Origin: Psychrobacter piscatorii
GTDB lineage: Bacteria > Pseudomonadota > Gammaproteobacteria > Pseudomonadales > Moraxellaceae
Reading direction: 5' to 3'
Length of the DNA: 64,000 nucleotides
NCBI RefSeq assembly: GCF_904846415.1
Contig: NZ_CAJHAR010000005.1
Location: 87,978 to 151,977, forward strand
Positions within the stretch are counted from its first letter, which is position 1. Every line of letters starts with the position of its first letter. A program made the translations under genes and the position numbers. Under the pieces are notes generated by a model. It was not told the origin of the DNA and did no database searches. It saw only the letters and a program-made list of their open reading frames with translations. This document shows positions 38,487 to 48,668 of this stretch, piece after piece.

Positions 38487-39257
38487 TTAGTTGACCTTGG
38501 TCAATTCTAAATCCATCTTCTTACCATCATTGATCTGACTAACCTTGATAGGTAAGTAGTCTAAGCTTGGTGCCAACCAAAAACTGGTAGAGCGACTATC
38601 GTCATCATGGACGCGGTCGACACGCACCGTATCAAATGTACCCGCTGGAACGGTAATTTTGGTGCTGCCAGACTTTTTAAACGGGGTCTTTTCGATTTTG
38701 TCTTTTTTCGCCATGTAATAATTACCAGAGAATTTGCCATTCAGCAGATCTTGGCGAATTTGCACCTCAAGGCTCAAGTCATCAAAGGCCTGCTGTGCCA
38801 TATTCATGGTCGTGGTCTTGCCCTTATAGTTACTAGTGACTTTCTTAGTAGTTGGGTTAAAGTCTAGCTTATGTGTGCGACCCAAACCTAATAGCTTATA
38901 AGTGGTGCTCGCTTGGGTTGGGACGACACTATTACCATTGATGGTGAAAGTGCTACTTTGCGAGGCACTAGCCACACCAGCGACGCGAGCCTTAACGTTG
39001 TATTTCCACGTATTACCAGACTTGTTTAGCGTACGAGTCGCGGATCCTTTGTATTTGTCTTCAACAGTAAAGCTATAATTTGCCGTTGATGGCTGAACAG
39101 TCTTTGCGCTGGCAAGTGTGGGTGCGGTCATACTCAAGGCTCCAATGGTAGAAATACTGATACCTGTCATTAAGGCAGATAAAAACTTAGATGGACTGCG
39201 TTTCGTATTATTAGAATCGTTGTGCAGTGACTGGTTATGCATTGATGGAGAACTCAT
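38487..39257 (-). CDS. DUF3108 periplasmic protein
   Basis: The 256-residue protein has an N-terminal signal sequence after a polar stretch (hydrophobic LMTGISISTIGALSMTAPTL, probable cut after LASA). The mature part is a beta-rich DUF3108 domain with GTFDTVRVDRVHDDDSRSTS and FWLAPSLDYLPIKV near the end. Function unknown. ATG 39257 has AAAGAGG 6 bases upstream; the ATG 12 codons earlier has no such signal. It is divergent from groES. Confidence 0.78.
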   Translation of the reverse strand: MSSPSMHNQSLHNDSNNTKRSPSKFLSALMTGISISTIGALSMTAPTLASAKTVQPSTANYSFTVEDKYKGSATRTLNKSGNTWKYNVKARVAGVASASQSSTFTINGNSVVPTQASTTYKLLGLGRTHKLDFNPTTKKVTSNYKGKTTTMNMAQQAFDDLSLEVQIRQDLLNGKFSGNYYMAKKDKIEKTPFKKSGSTKITVPAGTFDTVRVDRVHDDDSRSTSFWLAPSLDYLPIKVSQINDGKKMDLELTKVN

Positions 39258-39707
39258 AGATACCTCTTTATTAATATGATGCTGATATAGCAACGTCTAT
39301 TGGTCATTCTTATTATGTTCGCAACGCTTATAATGGTCATACTCTGTTACATTTTCAAGAGTAACAGTCGACTGACGCGTGTAGTGCTTGTAGCGAATGT
39401 TGCTATGAGCATTGATAAGTCGATTAGGGGTAACGTGCTGTAAAGCCAGCAATAGAGGGTAAATAAAACGCATGCTCTTTGTTAGGCATGATTTTTGTTA
39501 GGTGCCATCAAGTACCAGCAGAATAATCTTGTAAATTTTTGGGCTTTACACTTGAAGCCAACCTATCTTGCCCCCACTTTTTGTTACAAGCTCAAAGCGT
39601 ATCTTTAGATTGCTATGATTGAATGGCGACTCTTATAGATACTGGTATTGAGACTATTAATTCAAATAAACCCTTTATTTAAACAACCAATTTTTGGAGT
39701 CATATCG
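39258..39707 (+). other. Gap between the DUF3108 gene and groES
   Basis: These 450 bases contain the divergent promoters. The clearest signal is a heat-shock type promoter at 39551-39580. No inverted repeat of the CIRCE type is seen. The part next to the DUF3108 gene is plain AT-rich sequence. Confidence 0.5.
39551..39580 (+). promoter_or_regulatory. Sigma-32 heat-shock promoter of groES-groEL
   Basis: CTTGAAG (39551-39557) and CCCCCACTT (39571-39579) match the sigma-32 consensus (CTTGAAA, 13-15 bases, CCCCATNT). It lies about 125 bases before the groES ATG. RpoH control of groESL is the rule in gammaproteobacteria. Confidence 0.8.
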
Positions 39708-39998
39708 ATGAACATTCGTCCTTTACATGACCGTATCGTCGTCCGCCGCATAGAAGAAGAGACAAAAACTGCTGGTGGTATCTTATTGCCGGGTTCTGCA
39801 CAAGAGAAACCTTCACAAGGTGAAGTGATTGCAGTTGGTAATGGCCAAGTTCGTGACAATGGCGAAACTCGTGCGTTAGATGTAAAAGCTGGCGACAAAG
39901 TTTTGTTCGGTCAATATGCTGGTCAAACCGTGAAGGTTGACGGTGAAGAACTGTTGATTATGAAAGAATCTGACGTATTGGGTGTGCTAGAAGGCTAG
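39708..39998 (+). CDS. groES: Co-chaperonin GroES
   Basis: The 96-residue protein begins [20 protein letters not shown]. It includes the mobile loop ([20 protein letters not shown]) that docks on GroEL and ends [11 protein letters not shown]. Seven copies cap the GroEL ring. The start at 39708 fits the family and has GGAG upstream; an in-frame ATG-less extension to 39648 is not conserved. groEL follows 110 bases later. Confidence 0.97.
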   Translation: MNIRPLHDRIVVRRIEEETKTAGGILLPGSAQEKPSQGEVIAVGNGQVRDNGETRALDVKAGDKVLFGQYAGQTVKVDGEELLIMKESDVLGVLEG

Positions 39999-40102
39999 TC
40001 CTCTTGAGTATGTTTTTATACTCAGCACATCTTGATCACAGGTTCTGATATACAGATATCAAATCATTCAATTGTATTCTCATACTTATAATAGTGGAGT
40101 AA

Positions 40103-41758
<1,656 letters not shown>

Positions 41759-41898
41759 TTTTACTGTCGCTGCAAAGCGGTTTGTCTTCGTCAGACGCGC
41801 TCAATGTACAATAAGTACTATTTTCGCTCGTCTTCCTTGACAAATCACTTTTCGCAAAAAGTAAAATCAACTTCATAAAGTCTATTTGACCACTAAAG

Positions 41899-41930
41899 GC
41901 TCTGCTATCGAAAGATAGCAGAGCTTTTTT
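41899..41930 (+). terminator. Terminator of groES-groEL
   Basis: GCTCTGCTATC pairs perfectly with GATAGCAGAGC around the stable tetraloop GAAA, followed by T6. Confidence 0.93.
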
Positions 41931-42026
41931 ATGCAATCTAATATGACGGTTTTTTTATGTGAAAAATCTTTGAGTTATGATAGATTGTCATTAAATTAGA
42001 TTTGTATTTTTTGAAGAGGAAGTATA

Positions 42027-42719
42027 TTGAGCGCTGCTTTCAAAAGGTTTTATTCACAATCAATGGATTTCCGTACATCTCTGTTAAGTGAAACGAATAA
42101 AATTCCTAATATCGATGATTTTAATAATAGAGAGATAGCAACTTTGATTTTGGCAGATATTTCATCTGAACATGGTCATGCTGTACACTTATTAGCTAAA
42201 GAAGGGTGTAATATTTCGGCTAGTAGCTTGTTGCGCCTGCAATTTGAATCATTAATAAGAGCGCAATGGATATATTGGGTTGCTAAAGATGATATCGTTG
42301 AAAGATTCTATAAACCTTTGACTCAACAAAATGCATCGCAAGCCGAGAAACGTATACCTACAATTAATATTATTTTAAAGGATTTAGACGACGCTGCGAG
42401 AGAGGGAATAGTTCCTGAGAGAGCAGTAGCAATGATGAGAGAGTTTAAAGAGTTAACGATGAAACCAGCAAACTCATATGTCCATACAGGTATGCATGCG
42501 TTTTCAAGAAAGAAGGATGGTTTTCCTGAGCCGTTGATTATTCAGATATTACAGAACTCTAATGTGTTAGAAGCATTAAATGCAATGCTTTTAGCTACCG
42601 TGGTAAATTCTGCCGACATGATACAAAAGGTACTAGCTCTACAGTATCTTTATATAGATAGCCTACCGATGCACATACCTCAAATAATGGAGAAATTTTA
42701 CAATATGCGTTATCAATAG
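42027..42719 (+). CDS. DUF6988-like protein, unknown function
   Basis: This 230-residue helical soluble protein has EHGHAVHLLAKEGCNISAS, then LLRLQFESLIRAQWIYWVAK, a pattern I recall from the DUF6988 family; that match is from memory. There are no membrane segments or known catalytic motifs. The TTG at 42027 has GAGGA 7 bases upstream and extends the frame 12 codons beyond the first ATG (42063). A short piece of a second copy of its 3' part lies at 45688-45753, and a fragment of yaaA lies directly behind it. Confidence 0.65.
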   Translation: MSAAFKRFYSQSMDFRTSLLSETNKIPNIDDFNNREIATLILADISSEHGHAVHLLAKEGCNISASSLLRLQFESLIRAQWIYWVAKDDIVERFYKPLTQQNASQAEKRIPTINIILKDLDDAAREGIVPERAVAMMREFKELTMKPANSYVHTGMHAFSRKKDGFPEPLIIQILQNSNVLEALNAMLLATVVNSADMIQKVLALQYLYIDSLPMHIPQIMEKFYNMRYQ

Positions 42720-42733
42720 ATTTCTATATCAAA

Positions 42734-42825
42734 CTACTGATCCGCTGCATCCCTTCTAAAAACCCAAGTCTTATCATCAGACACTTCTTTATCATAGCAA
42801 TATTCTATCAAGTTCAAATGAACTC
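42734..42825 (-). pseudogene. Fragment of a yaaA 3' end
   Basis: Read on the minus strand this gives SDDKTWVFRRDAADQ and a stop. The peptide is the same as the C-terminus of the intact YaaA encoded at 45770-46582, and similarity continues upstream (LIEYCYDKEV against LAGYYYCIEA). DNA identity is roughly 85 percent over the last 55 bases by eye. No start or remaining gene is present, so it is a remnant of a duplicated or displaced yaaA. Confidence 0.85.
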
Positions 42826-42892
42826 ACTATAGGTCTTTCTACTCACTAATTATCGAACAAGATATTGTGCCCCTAGTCAGTATAAAAGAATC

Positions 42893-43348
42893 TCACACAA
42901 AAATAGGCAAAGTCGTTTTATTGATTACCTTTCTCACCGATAAATGAGTATGTATGTCTTTGACGCTAGCAAGCTTGTGCAGCTTACGGGTGAACCGCTC
43001 ATAACCATCGAGATTGGGGCTTACCACTTCTAATAAATAATCATAAGAACCCGACACTACATGTCCATTGATGACCTCGTCCATATTGGATAGGGCATTT
43101 TCAAAGGTTGCAATAGATTCTTCTTGGTGGCTGTTGAGACTGACCTCCACAAAAAAACTCATCGCAATACCCGCTTTGGCTTTGTTTACGTTCGCTTGAT
43201 AGTTCTCTATATAACCTTCATCTTCCAAACGCTTTAGGCGCCTTGCGCAAGGAGACGGCGACAGCCCTATGCGTTCGGCCAGTTCTGCCGTAGATAAGCG
43301 CGCTTCTTTTTGAAGCACCTCCAAGATATGACGGTCGATTTTGTCCAT
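42893..43348 (-). CDS. Lrp/AsnC-family transcriptional regulator
   Basis: The product has 151 residues: an N-terminal winged helix-turn-helix (LSTAELAERIGLSPSPCARR, then LKRLEDEGYI) and a C-terminal RAM/ligand domain from about residue 65. Such proteins form octamers that sense amino acids. It is divergent from the exporter and aminotransferase genes, so it probably controls them in response to an amino acid. AAAGG precedes the ATG. A candidate operator lies in the shared promoter region. Confidence 0.92.
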   Translation of the reverse strand: MDKIDRHILEVLQKEARLSTAELAERIGLSPSPCARRLKRLEDEGYIENYQANVNKAKAGIAMSFFVEVSLNSHQEESIATFENALSNMDEVINGHVVSGSYDYLLEVVSPNLDGYERFTRKLHKLASVKDIHTHLSVRKVINKTTLPIFV

Positions 43349-43410
43349 AATTTACCTTTTGGTTTTTTAAGCCAATAATTTTGATTCAATTAGCATTATC
43401 CACCAAATAT

Positions 43411-43424
43411 TTGCAAAATTGCAA
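43411..43424. promoter_or_regulatory. Candidate operator for the Lrp-type regulator
   Basis: TTGCAAAATTGCAA is a pair of TTGCAA half-sites, each self-complementary, 2 bases apart. It is in the 147-base region between the divergent regulator and exporter genes, 63 bases from the regulator start. Lrp/AsnC proteins bind AT-rich imperfect palindromes of about this size. Assignment is by position and symmetry only. Confidence 0.4.
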
Positions 43425-43495
43425 TGAATAAATAGAGATAAAAGCGCGTATTTTAATCGATAATTGGTCTTTGTATACCAGCATAAGACACGACT

Positions 43496-44413
43496 ATGAA
43501 TACGATATTCCACCCCTCATCACGCAAAAGTCCTTTGTTTATAATGTCGCCACTGACCAAAGGCTATGTGGCGATGAGCGTTGTATTATTGATTTGGTCA
43601 GGATTTGCATTGACTGTACGAGCGGTTGGGGCGTCGTCGCTCAGCATTGCCGATGTCATGCTCATTCGCTTTAGTGTACCGCTAGTTTTGTTGACCCCTT
43701 GGGTACTCTCTAGTTGGCATGAAATCAAAAATATAAGACTGCCAGATATCATGTTTATTTTATTTGGCGGTGTGCCTTTTCTTTTATTGGCGGCTTTTGG
43801 CGCAATTACAGTGCCAGCAGCTTACATGGGAACTATTTTGACAGGGACACCAGTTTTCTTTGCCGCATTATTGTCTTTTATTTTTTATCGTCAACGAATA
43901 TCATTAAGAAAATTTGCCGCATTAATCCTTATTCTCTTTGGTATCGCGACTATGATTGGCGGGCATGCACAGGCAATACCTAATAGTCTTCTGTATGGGG
44001 TGGGGTTATTATTGATGGCAAGCCTGATTTGGGCGGGTTATACCTTAGGGTTAAAAAGCACCAAGTTAAGTCCAATAGCTATCGCGATCGTGCTCTCTTA
44101 TACCTCTTTTTTTCTGACATTGATGATGGTTCTATTTGGCATCGTGGAGACGAATATAGGCGCTGTGTCTTTTGATGACGCGCTTCCGTTTATCCTAGTA
44201 CAAGGACTGGGTGTAGGGGTAGTATCAACCATTGCATTCTCTTATGCGGTCAAACAGTTGGGCTCTATTCGTACCTTATTACTGGGCTCTTTGTCCCCAG
44301 GATTAACCGCTATACTGGCTGCGCTGATACTCAATGAGTCTCTATCAGTCATCATGATATGCGGCATCGTACTCAGTACCATTGGTGTCATCTTGTCCAA
44401 TCGAGCGCAATAA
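43496..44413 (+). CDS. EamA/DMT-family transporter
   Basis: The protein has about 305 residues and ten membrane segments in two repeated EamA domains, including YVAMSVVLLIWSGFALTVRA and FGAITVPAAYMGTILTGTPV in the first half. Many members export amino acids or metabolites. No good ribosome binding site marks the start; ATG 43544 (MSPLTKGYVAMS) is a shorter option that begins right before the first helix. It is 18 bases ahead of the aminotransferase gene and divergent from the Lrp-type regulator. Confidence 0.85.
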   Translation: MNTIFHPSSRKSPLFIMSPLTKGYVAMSVVLLIWSGFALTVRAVGASSLSIADVMLIRFSVPLVLLTPWVLSSWHEIKNIRLPDIMFILFGGVPFLLLAAFGAITVPAAYMGTILTGTPVFFAALLSFIFYRQRISLRKFAALILILFGIATMIGGHAQAIPNSLLYGVGLLLMASLIWAGYTLGLKSTKLSPIAIAIVLSYTSFFLTLMMVLFGIVETNIGAVSFDDALPFILVQGLGVGVVSTIAFSYAVKQLGSIRTLLLGSLSPGLTAILAALILNESLSVIMICGIVLSTIGVILSNRAQ

Positions 44414-44431
44414 ATTAATTAAGGAAGTATC

Positions 44432-45610
44432 ATGATGTTAGATAATATGCCTGTTATCAATGGTGATCCATTGTGGGCATTGCTAGGTAGGTTTCGTACT
44501 GACCAGCGCAAACATAAAATAGATCTATTGGTTGGTGTCTATCGAGATGAGTATGGCAATACGCCTGTGATGAAAACTGTGCAAGACGCAGAAATACATC
44601 TTGCTCACCAAGCTCATTCAAAGGCTTATGGCATGTTATCGGGTAACGCTAATTTTAACCAGCAAATGGCAAAATTTGTACTGGGTGAGAGTCCAAGTCT
44701 AAACAACCAATGCACGATTCAGACGGTTGGGGCGTCAGGTGCATTACGACTCATTGCTGATTTAATCGCTATACTCTCTCCAGATTCAACCGTTTGGATC
44801 AGTAATCCTGGCTATATCAATCATCGTCCATTGATGGAAGGGGCTGGGTTAGCGGTTAAGACGTATTCATGGCAAAATAAAAACGGCCAATTAGACATTG
44901 ATGCGTGTTTTGCCGCGCTAGAAAAAGCAAAAGAAGGAGACGTACTGTTATTACATGCGTGCTGTCACAATCCTACCGGTATAGACCCTTCTTTAGAGCA
45001 GTGGCAACTATTTTCTGATAAATGTAAACAGAAAAATATTGTGCCGTTTATTGATATGGCGTATCAAGGTTTCGGAGATGATCCTGATACCGATGCTGCA
45101 GGTCTTCGTCTAATAATTGAAGACTCTGACTTTGCATTTATCGCTGCCAGCTGCTCAAAAAATATGGGTCTATACAATGAGCGTACGGGTATTGCCACGG
45201 TGATAACGACGAACCATGAGCGTCACGCAGATATACAGACACTTTTAGAAACCATTACCCGCGCCAATTACTCCATGCCGCCCAATCACGGTGCCGCAGT
45301 GGCTTCTTATTTACTAGACAGCCCAGATGCTTGGCTAGTAGAGCTGGCAAGCTACCGTGATAGAGTAGATACTATTCGCCAAGCGTTAGGCGCAGCCTTA
45401 AAAGATAGAGGTGCACCTGCAGAGTTTTTGGACATTTCACACCAAAAAGGCATGTTTTCTTTATTACCGCTAACAGAGAGTCAAATGCTGATATTGCAAG
45501 ATGAGTTCGCGATTTACGGCATGCCAAATGGCAGAATAAATATTGCCGGTTTGAAAATGACGGAAATCCCTCAACTGGCTGATGCTATCATGTCGATTAT
45601 TTCACGTTAG
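44432..45610 (+). CDS. Class I aminotransferase, aspartate/aromatic type
   Basis: The protein (392 residues) is close to the AspC/TyrB subgroup. It has DLLVGVYRDEYGNTPVMKTV, the HACCHNPTGIDP substrate and cofactor motif, and the lysine for pyridoxal phosphate in SCSKNMGLYNERTG. The AspC/TyrB group transfers amino groups between aspartate or aromatic amino acids and 2-oxoglutarate; which one cannot be decided here. AAGGAAG precedes the ATG. It is co-transcribed with the EamA exporter, so breakdown or export of one amino acid is plausible. Confidence 0.9.
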   Translation: MMLDNMPVINGDPLWALLGRFRTDQRKHKIDLLVGVYRDEYGNTPVMKTVQDAEIHLAHQAHSKAYGMLSGNANFNQQMAKFVLGESPSLNNQCTIQTVGASGALRLIADLIAILSPDSTVWISNPGYINHRPLMEGAGLAVKTYSWQNKNGQLDIDACFAALEKAKEGDVLLLHACCHNPTGIDPSLEQWQLFSDKCKQKNIVPFIDMAYQGFGDDPDTDAAGLRLIIEDSDFAFIAASCSKNMGLYNERTGIATVITTNHERHADIQTLLETITRANYSMPPNHGAAVASYLLDSPDAWLVELASYRDRVDTIRQALGAALKDRGAPAEFLDISHQKGMFSLLPLTESQMLILQDEFAIYGMPNGRINIAGLKMTEIPQLADAIMSIISR

Positions 45611-45687
45611 AGAATAATTTTTATCGCTCAAGGCAATGGTTTTATTCATTAATCGCAACAGCAAGAAGGACTGTTGTGATCCGTTAA

Positions 45688-45772
45688 ATTAAAGAAGATG
45701 TAATACAGTCGCTAGAAGCCCTGAGTGCCATGCTTCTAGCAACTGTAGTAAATATGGTTTTATATCAAGTTA
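45688..45772 (+). pseudogene. Fragment of a DUF6988-like gene 3' part
   Basis: The plus-strand frame reads IKEDVIQSLEALSAMLLATVVN and then runs into the end of yaaA. LEALSAMLLATVVN differs at one residue from LEALNAMLLATVVN in the intact gene at 42027-42719. A stop codon lies just upstream in frame and no start is present, so it is a remnant. DNA identity is roughly 75 percent by eye over about 45 bases. Confidence 0.8.
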
Positions 45773-46582
45773 CTGATCCGCCGCATCTCTTCTAAACACC
45801 CACGTCTTGTCATCAGACGCCTCGATACAGTAATAATAGCCCGCCAAATCAAAATCTTTTAACTGCTCCGCATTGCTCAGCTTATTGTCAGCAGCATATT
45901 TCACCATAAGACCGCGTGCTTTTTTGGCATAAAAGCTAATCACTTTATATTGACCATTTTTCTCATCTTCGAATCGTGGCGTGATGATGTCCGCATTCAG
46001 CGCTTTCTTTTTTACCGCTTTAAAATACTCATTCGATGCCAGATTGATTAGTGTTTTATCGTTACTGCCTGCCATACGGGCATTGATCACGTCAGTTATC
46101 TTTTCGCCCCAGAACTCATAAAGATTATCACCGCGTTCGTTTTTTAGCTTCGTGCCCATCTCTAAGCGATAAGGCTGGATAAGGTCCAATGGTTTTAATA
46201 CCCCATAAAGACCTGACAAAATACCTAGATGCTCATTGACGTAGATGGACGTTTCTTTATCCATGTTATACATATCAAGACCGGTATAGACATCACCGTC
46301 GAACAGGTAGCCCGCTGGCTTTGCTGCATTACCAGACTCATCATCAGTAAACGGCTTATCTTCGCTCCAACGCCATTGTTGATTGCGCGTGGCATTGAGT
46401 TGCGCAAGATCATCAGAGATGCTCATCAGCTCTTGTAAATCAACGGGCTCTTTAGACTTCAATACTTTCATGAGTGACTGTGAGTGCGCGATCAGTTCAG
46501 GCTGACTATAGTAGTTGCCCAAGTTCACTGGTACAGCGTCTGTTTCATTCAAAGATTTGGCAGGAGAGAGTAAAAAATACAT
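45770..46582 (-). CDS. yaaA: Peroxide stress protein YaaA
   Basis: YaaA (DUF328/UPF0246) lowers free iron and protects DNA under hydrogen peroxide in E. coli. The 270-residue protein begins MYFLLSPAKSLNETDAVPVN and has the family blocks LFDGDVYTGLDMYNMDKE and YGVLKPLDLIQPYRLEMGT. It ends DDKTWVFRRDAADQ. AAGGA precedes the ATG. Remains of a neighbouring gene touch its 3' end. Confidence 0.93.
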   Translation of the reverse strand: MYFLLSPAKSLNETDAVPVNLGNYYSQPELIAHSQSLMKVLKSKEPVDLQELMSISDDLAQLNATRNQQWRWSEDKPFTDDESGNAAKPAGYLFDGDVYTGLDMYNMDKETSIYVNEHLGILSGLYGVLKPLDLIQPYRLEMGTKLKNERGDNLYEFWGEKITDVINARMAGSNDKTLINLASNEYFKAVKKKALNADIITPRFEDEKNGQYKVISFYAKKARGLMVKYAADNKLSNAEQLKDFDLAGYYYCIEASDDKTWVFRRDAADQ

Positions 46583-47059
46583 GGTGAGTCCTTATTATCG
46601 TGAGTCAATGACCGACCTGTTCAGGTGTCAAGCATTCTTATTATACGACAGCTGCGGGTTTAACTTGACTTGACCTTGAGTGTTTTATGTTTTTTTAAAG
46701 GGATATGGCAATGCGTAAATATGCATAGAGTTGGCTGTTATTAAAGCGAGACCTTGTTATATAAGGGATAGAGGTTTTTTGAAAAAATAAAAAACTTTAA
46801 TATAACAACAAAAGTTATGCAGATGGTATCAATGCCTAACTTTTTATCTTACTTGTTGGTCATCATTAGACAATGAAAGTTGGCAGATTATGTCTCTATA
46901 ATAAAAAGGCATGATGGTAAACAACACATCATTTATTAAATTGATAGTCTTTATTTATGATACTGGATAAGTCATGGTTAAGGATTTTTGTCCCCTATGC
47001 TTTTGAAAATGCGTTGAGGGTATTAAGGGTAAGTCATTCTATATAAGTAAGGAGACGAT
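46583..47059 (+). promoter_or_regulatory. Gap between yaaA and pntA
   Basis: This 477-base AT-rich gap contains the divergent promoters. TATAAT at 46897-46902 is the best -10 box for pntA, but the -35 region at 17 bases (TGAAAG) is poor. AAGGAGACG is the pntA ribosome binding site. No terminator, repeat or gene is visible. Confidence 0.35.
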
Positions 47060-48214
47060 ATGAAAATCGGTGTAATCAGTGCAGATACCGCGAGTGAAAG
47101 CCGTGTCGCACTAACCCCAGACGCAGTCAAAAAATTGCGCAAGCTTGGGTTTGAAGTCGTCATTCAGTCAGGTGCAGGCCAAGCAGCGTATTATGCTGAT
47201 GAATTGTATCAAGCGGCTGGTGCCGATATTACCAACAGTAGCACCGAGGTGATTACCCAGTCTCGAATTATTACTACCGTCAATGACTTACCATCTGAGG
47301 CCACCGCTAATTTGTCATCAGATCAGGTTGTTATTGGCATGCTCGACCCATATCGCAACACTCAGCTTGACACTTATGCTGCCAAAGGTGCGACGGCTTT
47401 TGCAATGGAGTTATTACCGCGCACATTATCACGTGCGCAAAACATGGACGTACTATCCTCGCAGGCCAACCTTGCCGGTTATAAAGCGGTATTGCTAGCA
47501 GCTAACGAATACTCTCGTCCTTTCCCGATGTTTATGACCTCAGCGGGCACGGTCAAGCCCGCCAAAGTAGTCGTCTTAGGCGTAGGTGTGGCAGGTCTAC
47601 AGGCGATTGCAACGGCGAAGCGTTTGGGGGCGGTGGTTGAGGCAAGTGATTTGCGTCCTGCGGCGAAAGAGCAGGTCGAATCACTTGGAGGAAAATGGCT
47701 TGATGTGCCGATGAGTGAAGAAGAGGCGCAAAAAGCCAAAGCAACGGGCGGCTATGCATGGACCCCATCAGAGCAATATATCAAAGACCAGGCCGCTGTC
47801 GTTGACAAGGCACTCAGCAATGCTGACATCGTTATTACCACGGCGCAGATTCCTGGCCGTAATGCTCCACGTCTAGTGCACGCAGCAACCCTTACCAAAA
47901 TGAAAGCAGGTTCTGTCCTGATCGATATGGCTGCTGGTACAGGTGGTAATGTCGAAGGCAGTGTACCGAATGACACCATTACTACAGAGAACGGTGTACG
48001 TATCGTTGGTGCTGCCAATATCCCATCAATGCTCGCCGCACAATCATCAGACTTATATGCCAATAACTTGGTTAACTTTATCACGACTTTGATCGCTCCT
48101 GCTGGCGACGATGCAGCAGCAAACGACCTTTCGCTTAACTTAGACATGGAAGACGAAATTCAGGGCGCACTGGCAGTGACACATGATGGTCAGGTACGAC
48201 TAGCCAAACGCTAG
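47060..48214 (+). CDS. pntAA: NAD(P) transhydrogenase subunit alpha, part 1 (domain I)
   Basis: This 384-residue soluble domain binds NAD(H) in proton-translocating transhydrogenase, which makes NADPH from NADH using the proton gradient. The start MKIGVISADTASESRVALTP, the Rossmann motif VVLGVGVAGLQAIATAKRLG and the RLVHAATLTKMKAGSVLIDM region fit the alanine dehydrogenase/PntA fold. AGGAGACG precedes the ATG. The alpha chain is split here, as in Rhodospirillum and Pseudomonas, with the membrane part as the next gene. Confidence 0.95.
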   Translation: MKIGVISADTASESRVALTPDAVKKLRKLGFEVVIQSGAGQAAYYADELYQAAGADITNSSTEVITQSRIITTVNDLPSEATANLSSDQVVIGMLDPYRNTQLDTYAAKGATAFAMELLPRTLSRAQNMDVLSSQANLAGYKAVLLAANEYSRPFPMFMTSAGTVKPAKVVVLGVGVAGLQAIATAKRLGAVVEASDLRPAAKEQVESLGGKWLDVPMSEEEAQKAKATGGYAWTPSEQYIKDQAAVVDKALSNADIVITTAQIPGRNAPRLVHAATLTKMKAGSVLIDMAAGTGGNVEGSVPNDTITTENGVRIVGAANIPSMLAAQSSDLYANNLVNFITTLIAPAGDDAAANDLSLNLDMEDEIQGALAVTHDGQVRLAKR

Positions 48215-48287
48215 GTTCGACTGCCTAGCACGATATGTTTTGTCACTATACATTTGCCAGTAATGAATAAATTTTTAGGAGGATGAG

Positions 48288-48668
48288 ATGATCGCCACCA
48301 TTTTAGCGGCAGCGCCAGCGGGTGCAGCCATGAGTAGCACACCATTTGTAGCGATTTTTACGGTATTTGTACTCGCTATTTTTGTCGGATACTACGTGGT
48401 TTGGGGTGTTACGCCTGCATTACATACACCATTGATGGCAGTAACCAATGCCTTATCGAGTATTGTCATTGTCGGTGCGATGCTACAGACCGTCACGATT
48501 GATGGCTCGATGTTTACACCAACCAGTTTGCTTGGTGCCTTTGCCGTATTTTTAGCCAGTATTAATATCTTCGGTGGTTTTGCGGTGACTGAGCGCATGC
48601 TTGCGATGTTCAAACCCAAAGTAAAAAAAGCCCCAGCAGCAAGCACTGATAATGGAGGCGACGCATGA
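48288..48668 (+). CDS. pntAB: NAD(P) transhydrogenase subunit alpha, part 2 (membrane)
   Basis: The product has 126 residues with four membrane segments, including VAIFTVFVLAIFVGYYVVWG and LLGAFAVFLASINIFGGFAV, and a short basic tail (MFKPKVKKAPAAS). It supplies half of the proton channel of the transhydrogenase. AGGAGG lies 5-6 bases before the ATG. The stop overlaps the pntB start (ATGA). Confidence 0.94.
   Translation: MIATILAAAPAGAAMSSTPFVAIFTVFVLAIFVGYYVVWGVTPALHTPLMAVTNALSSIVIVGAMLQTVTIDGSMFTPTSLLGAFAVFLASINIFGGFAVTERMLAMFKPKVKKAPAASTDNGGDA

Noticed and set aside
42893..45610. Transposon or insertion sequence around the regulator-exporter-aminotransferase block
   Set aside because: No transposase, terminal inverted repeats or short target duplication is visible; the flanking repeats are pieces of the neighbouring genes.
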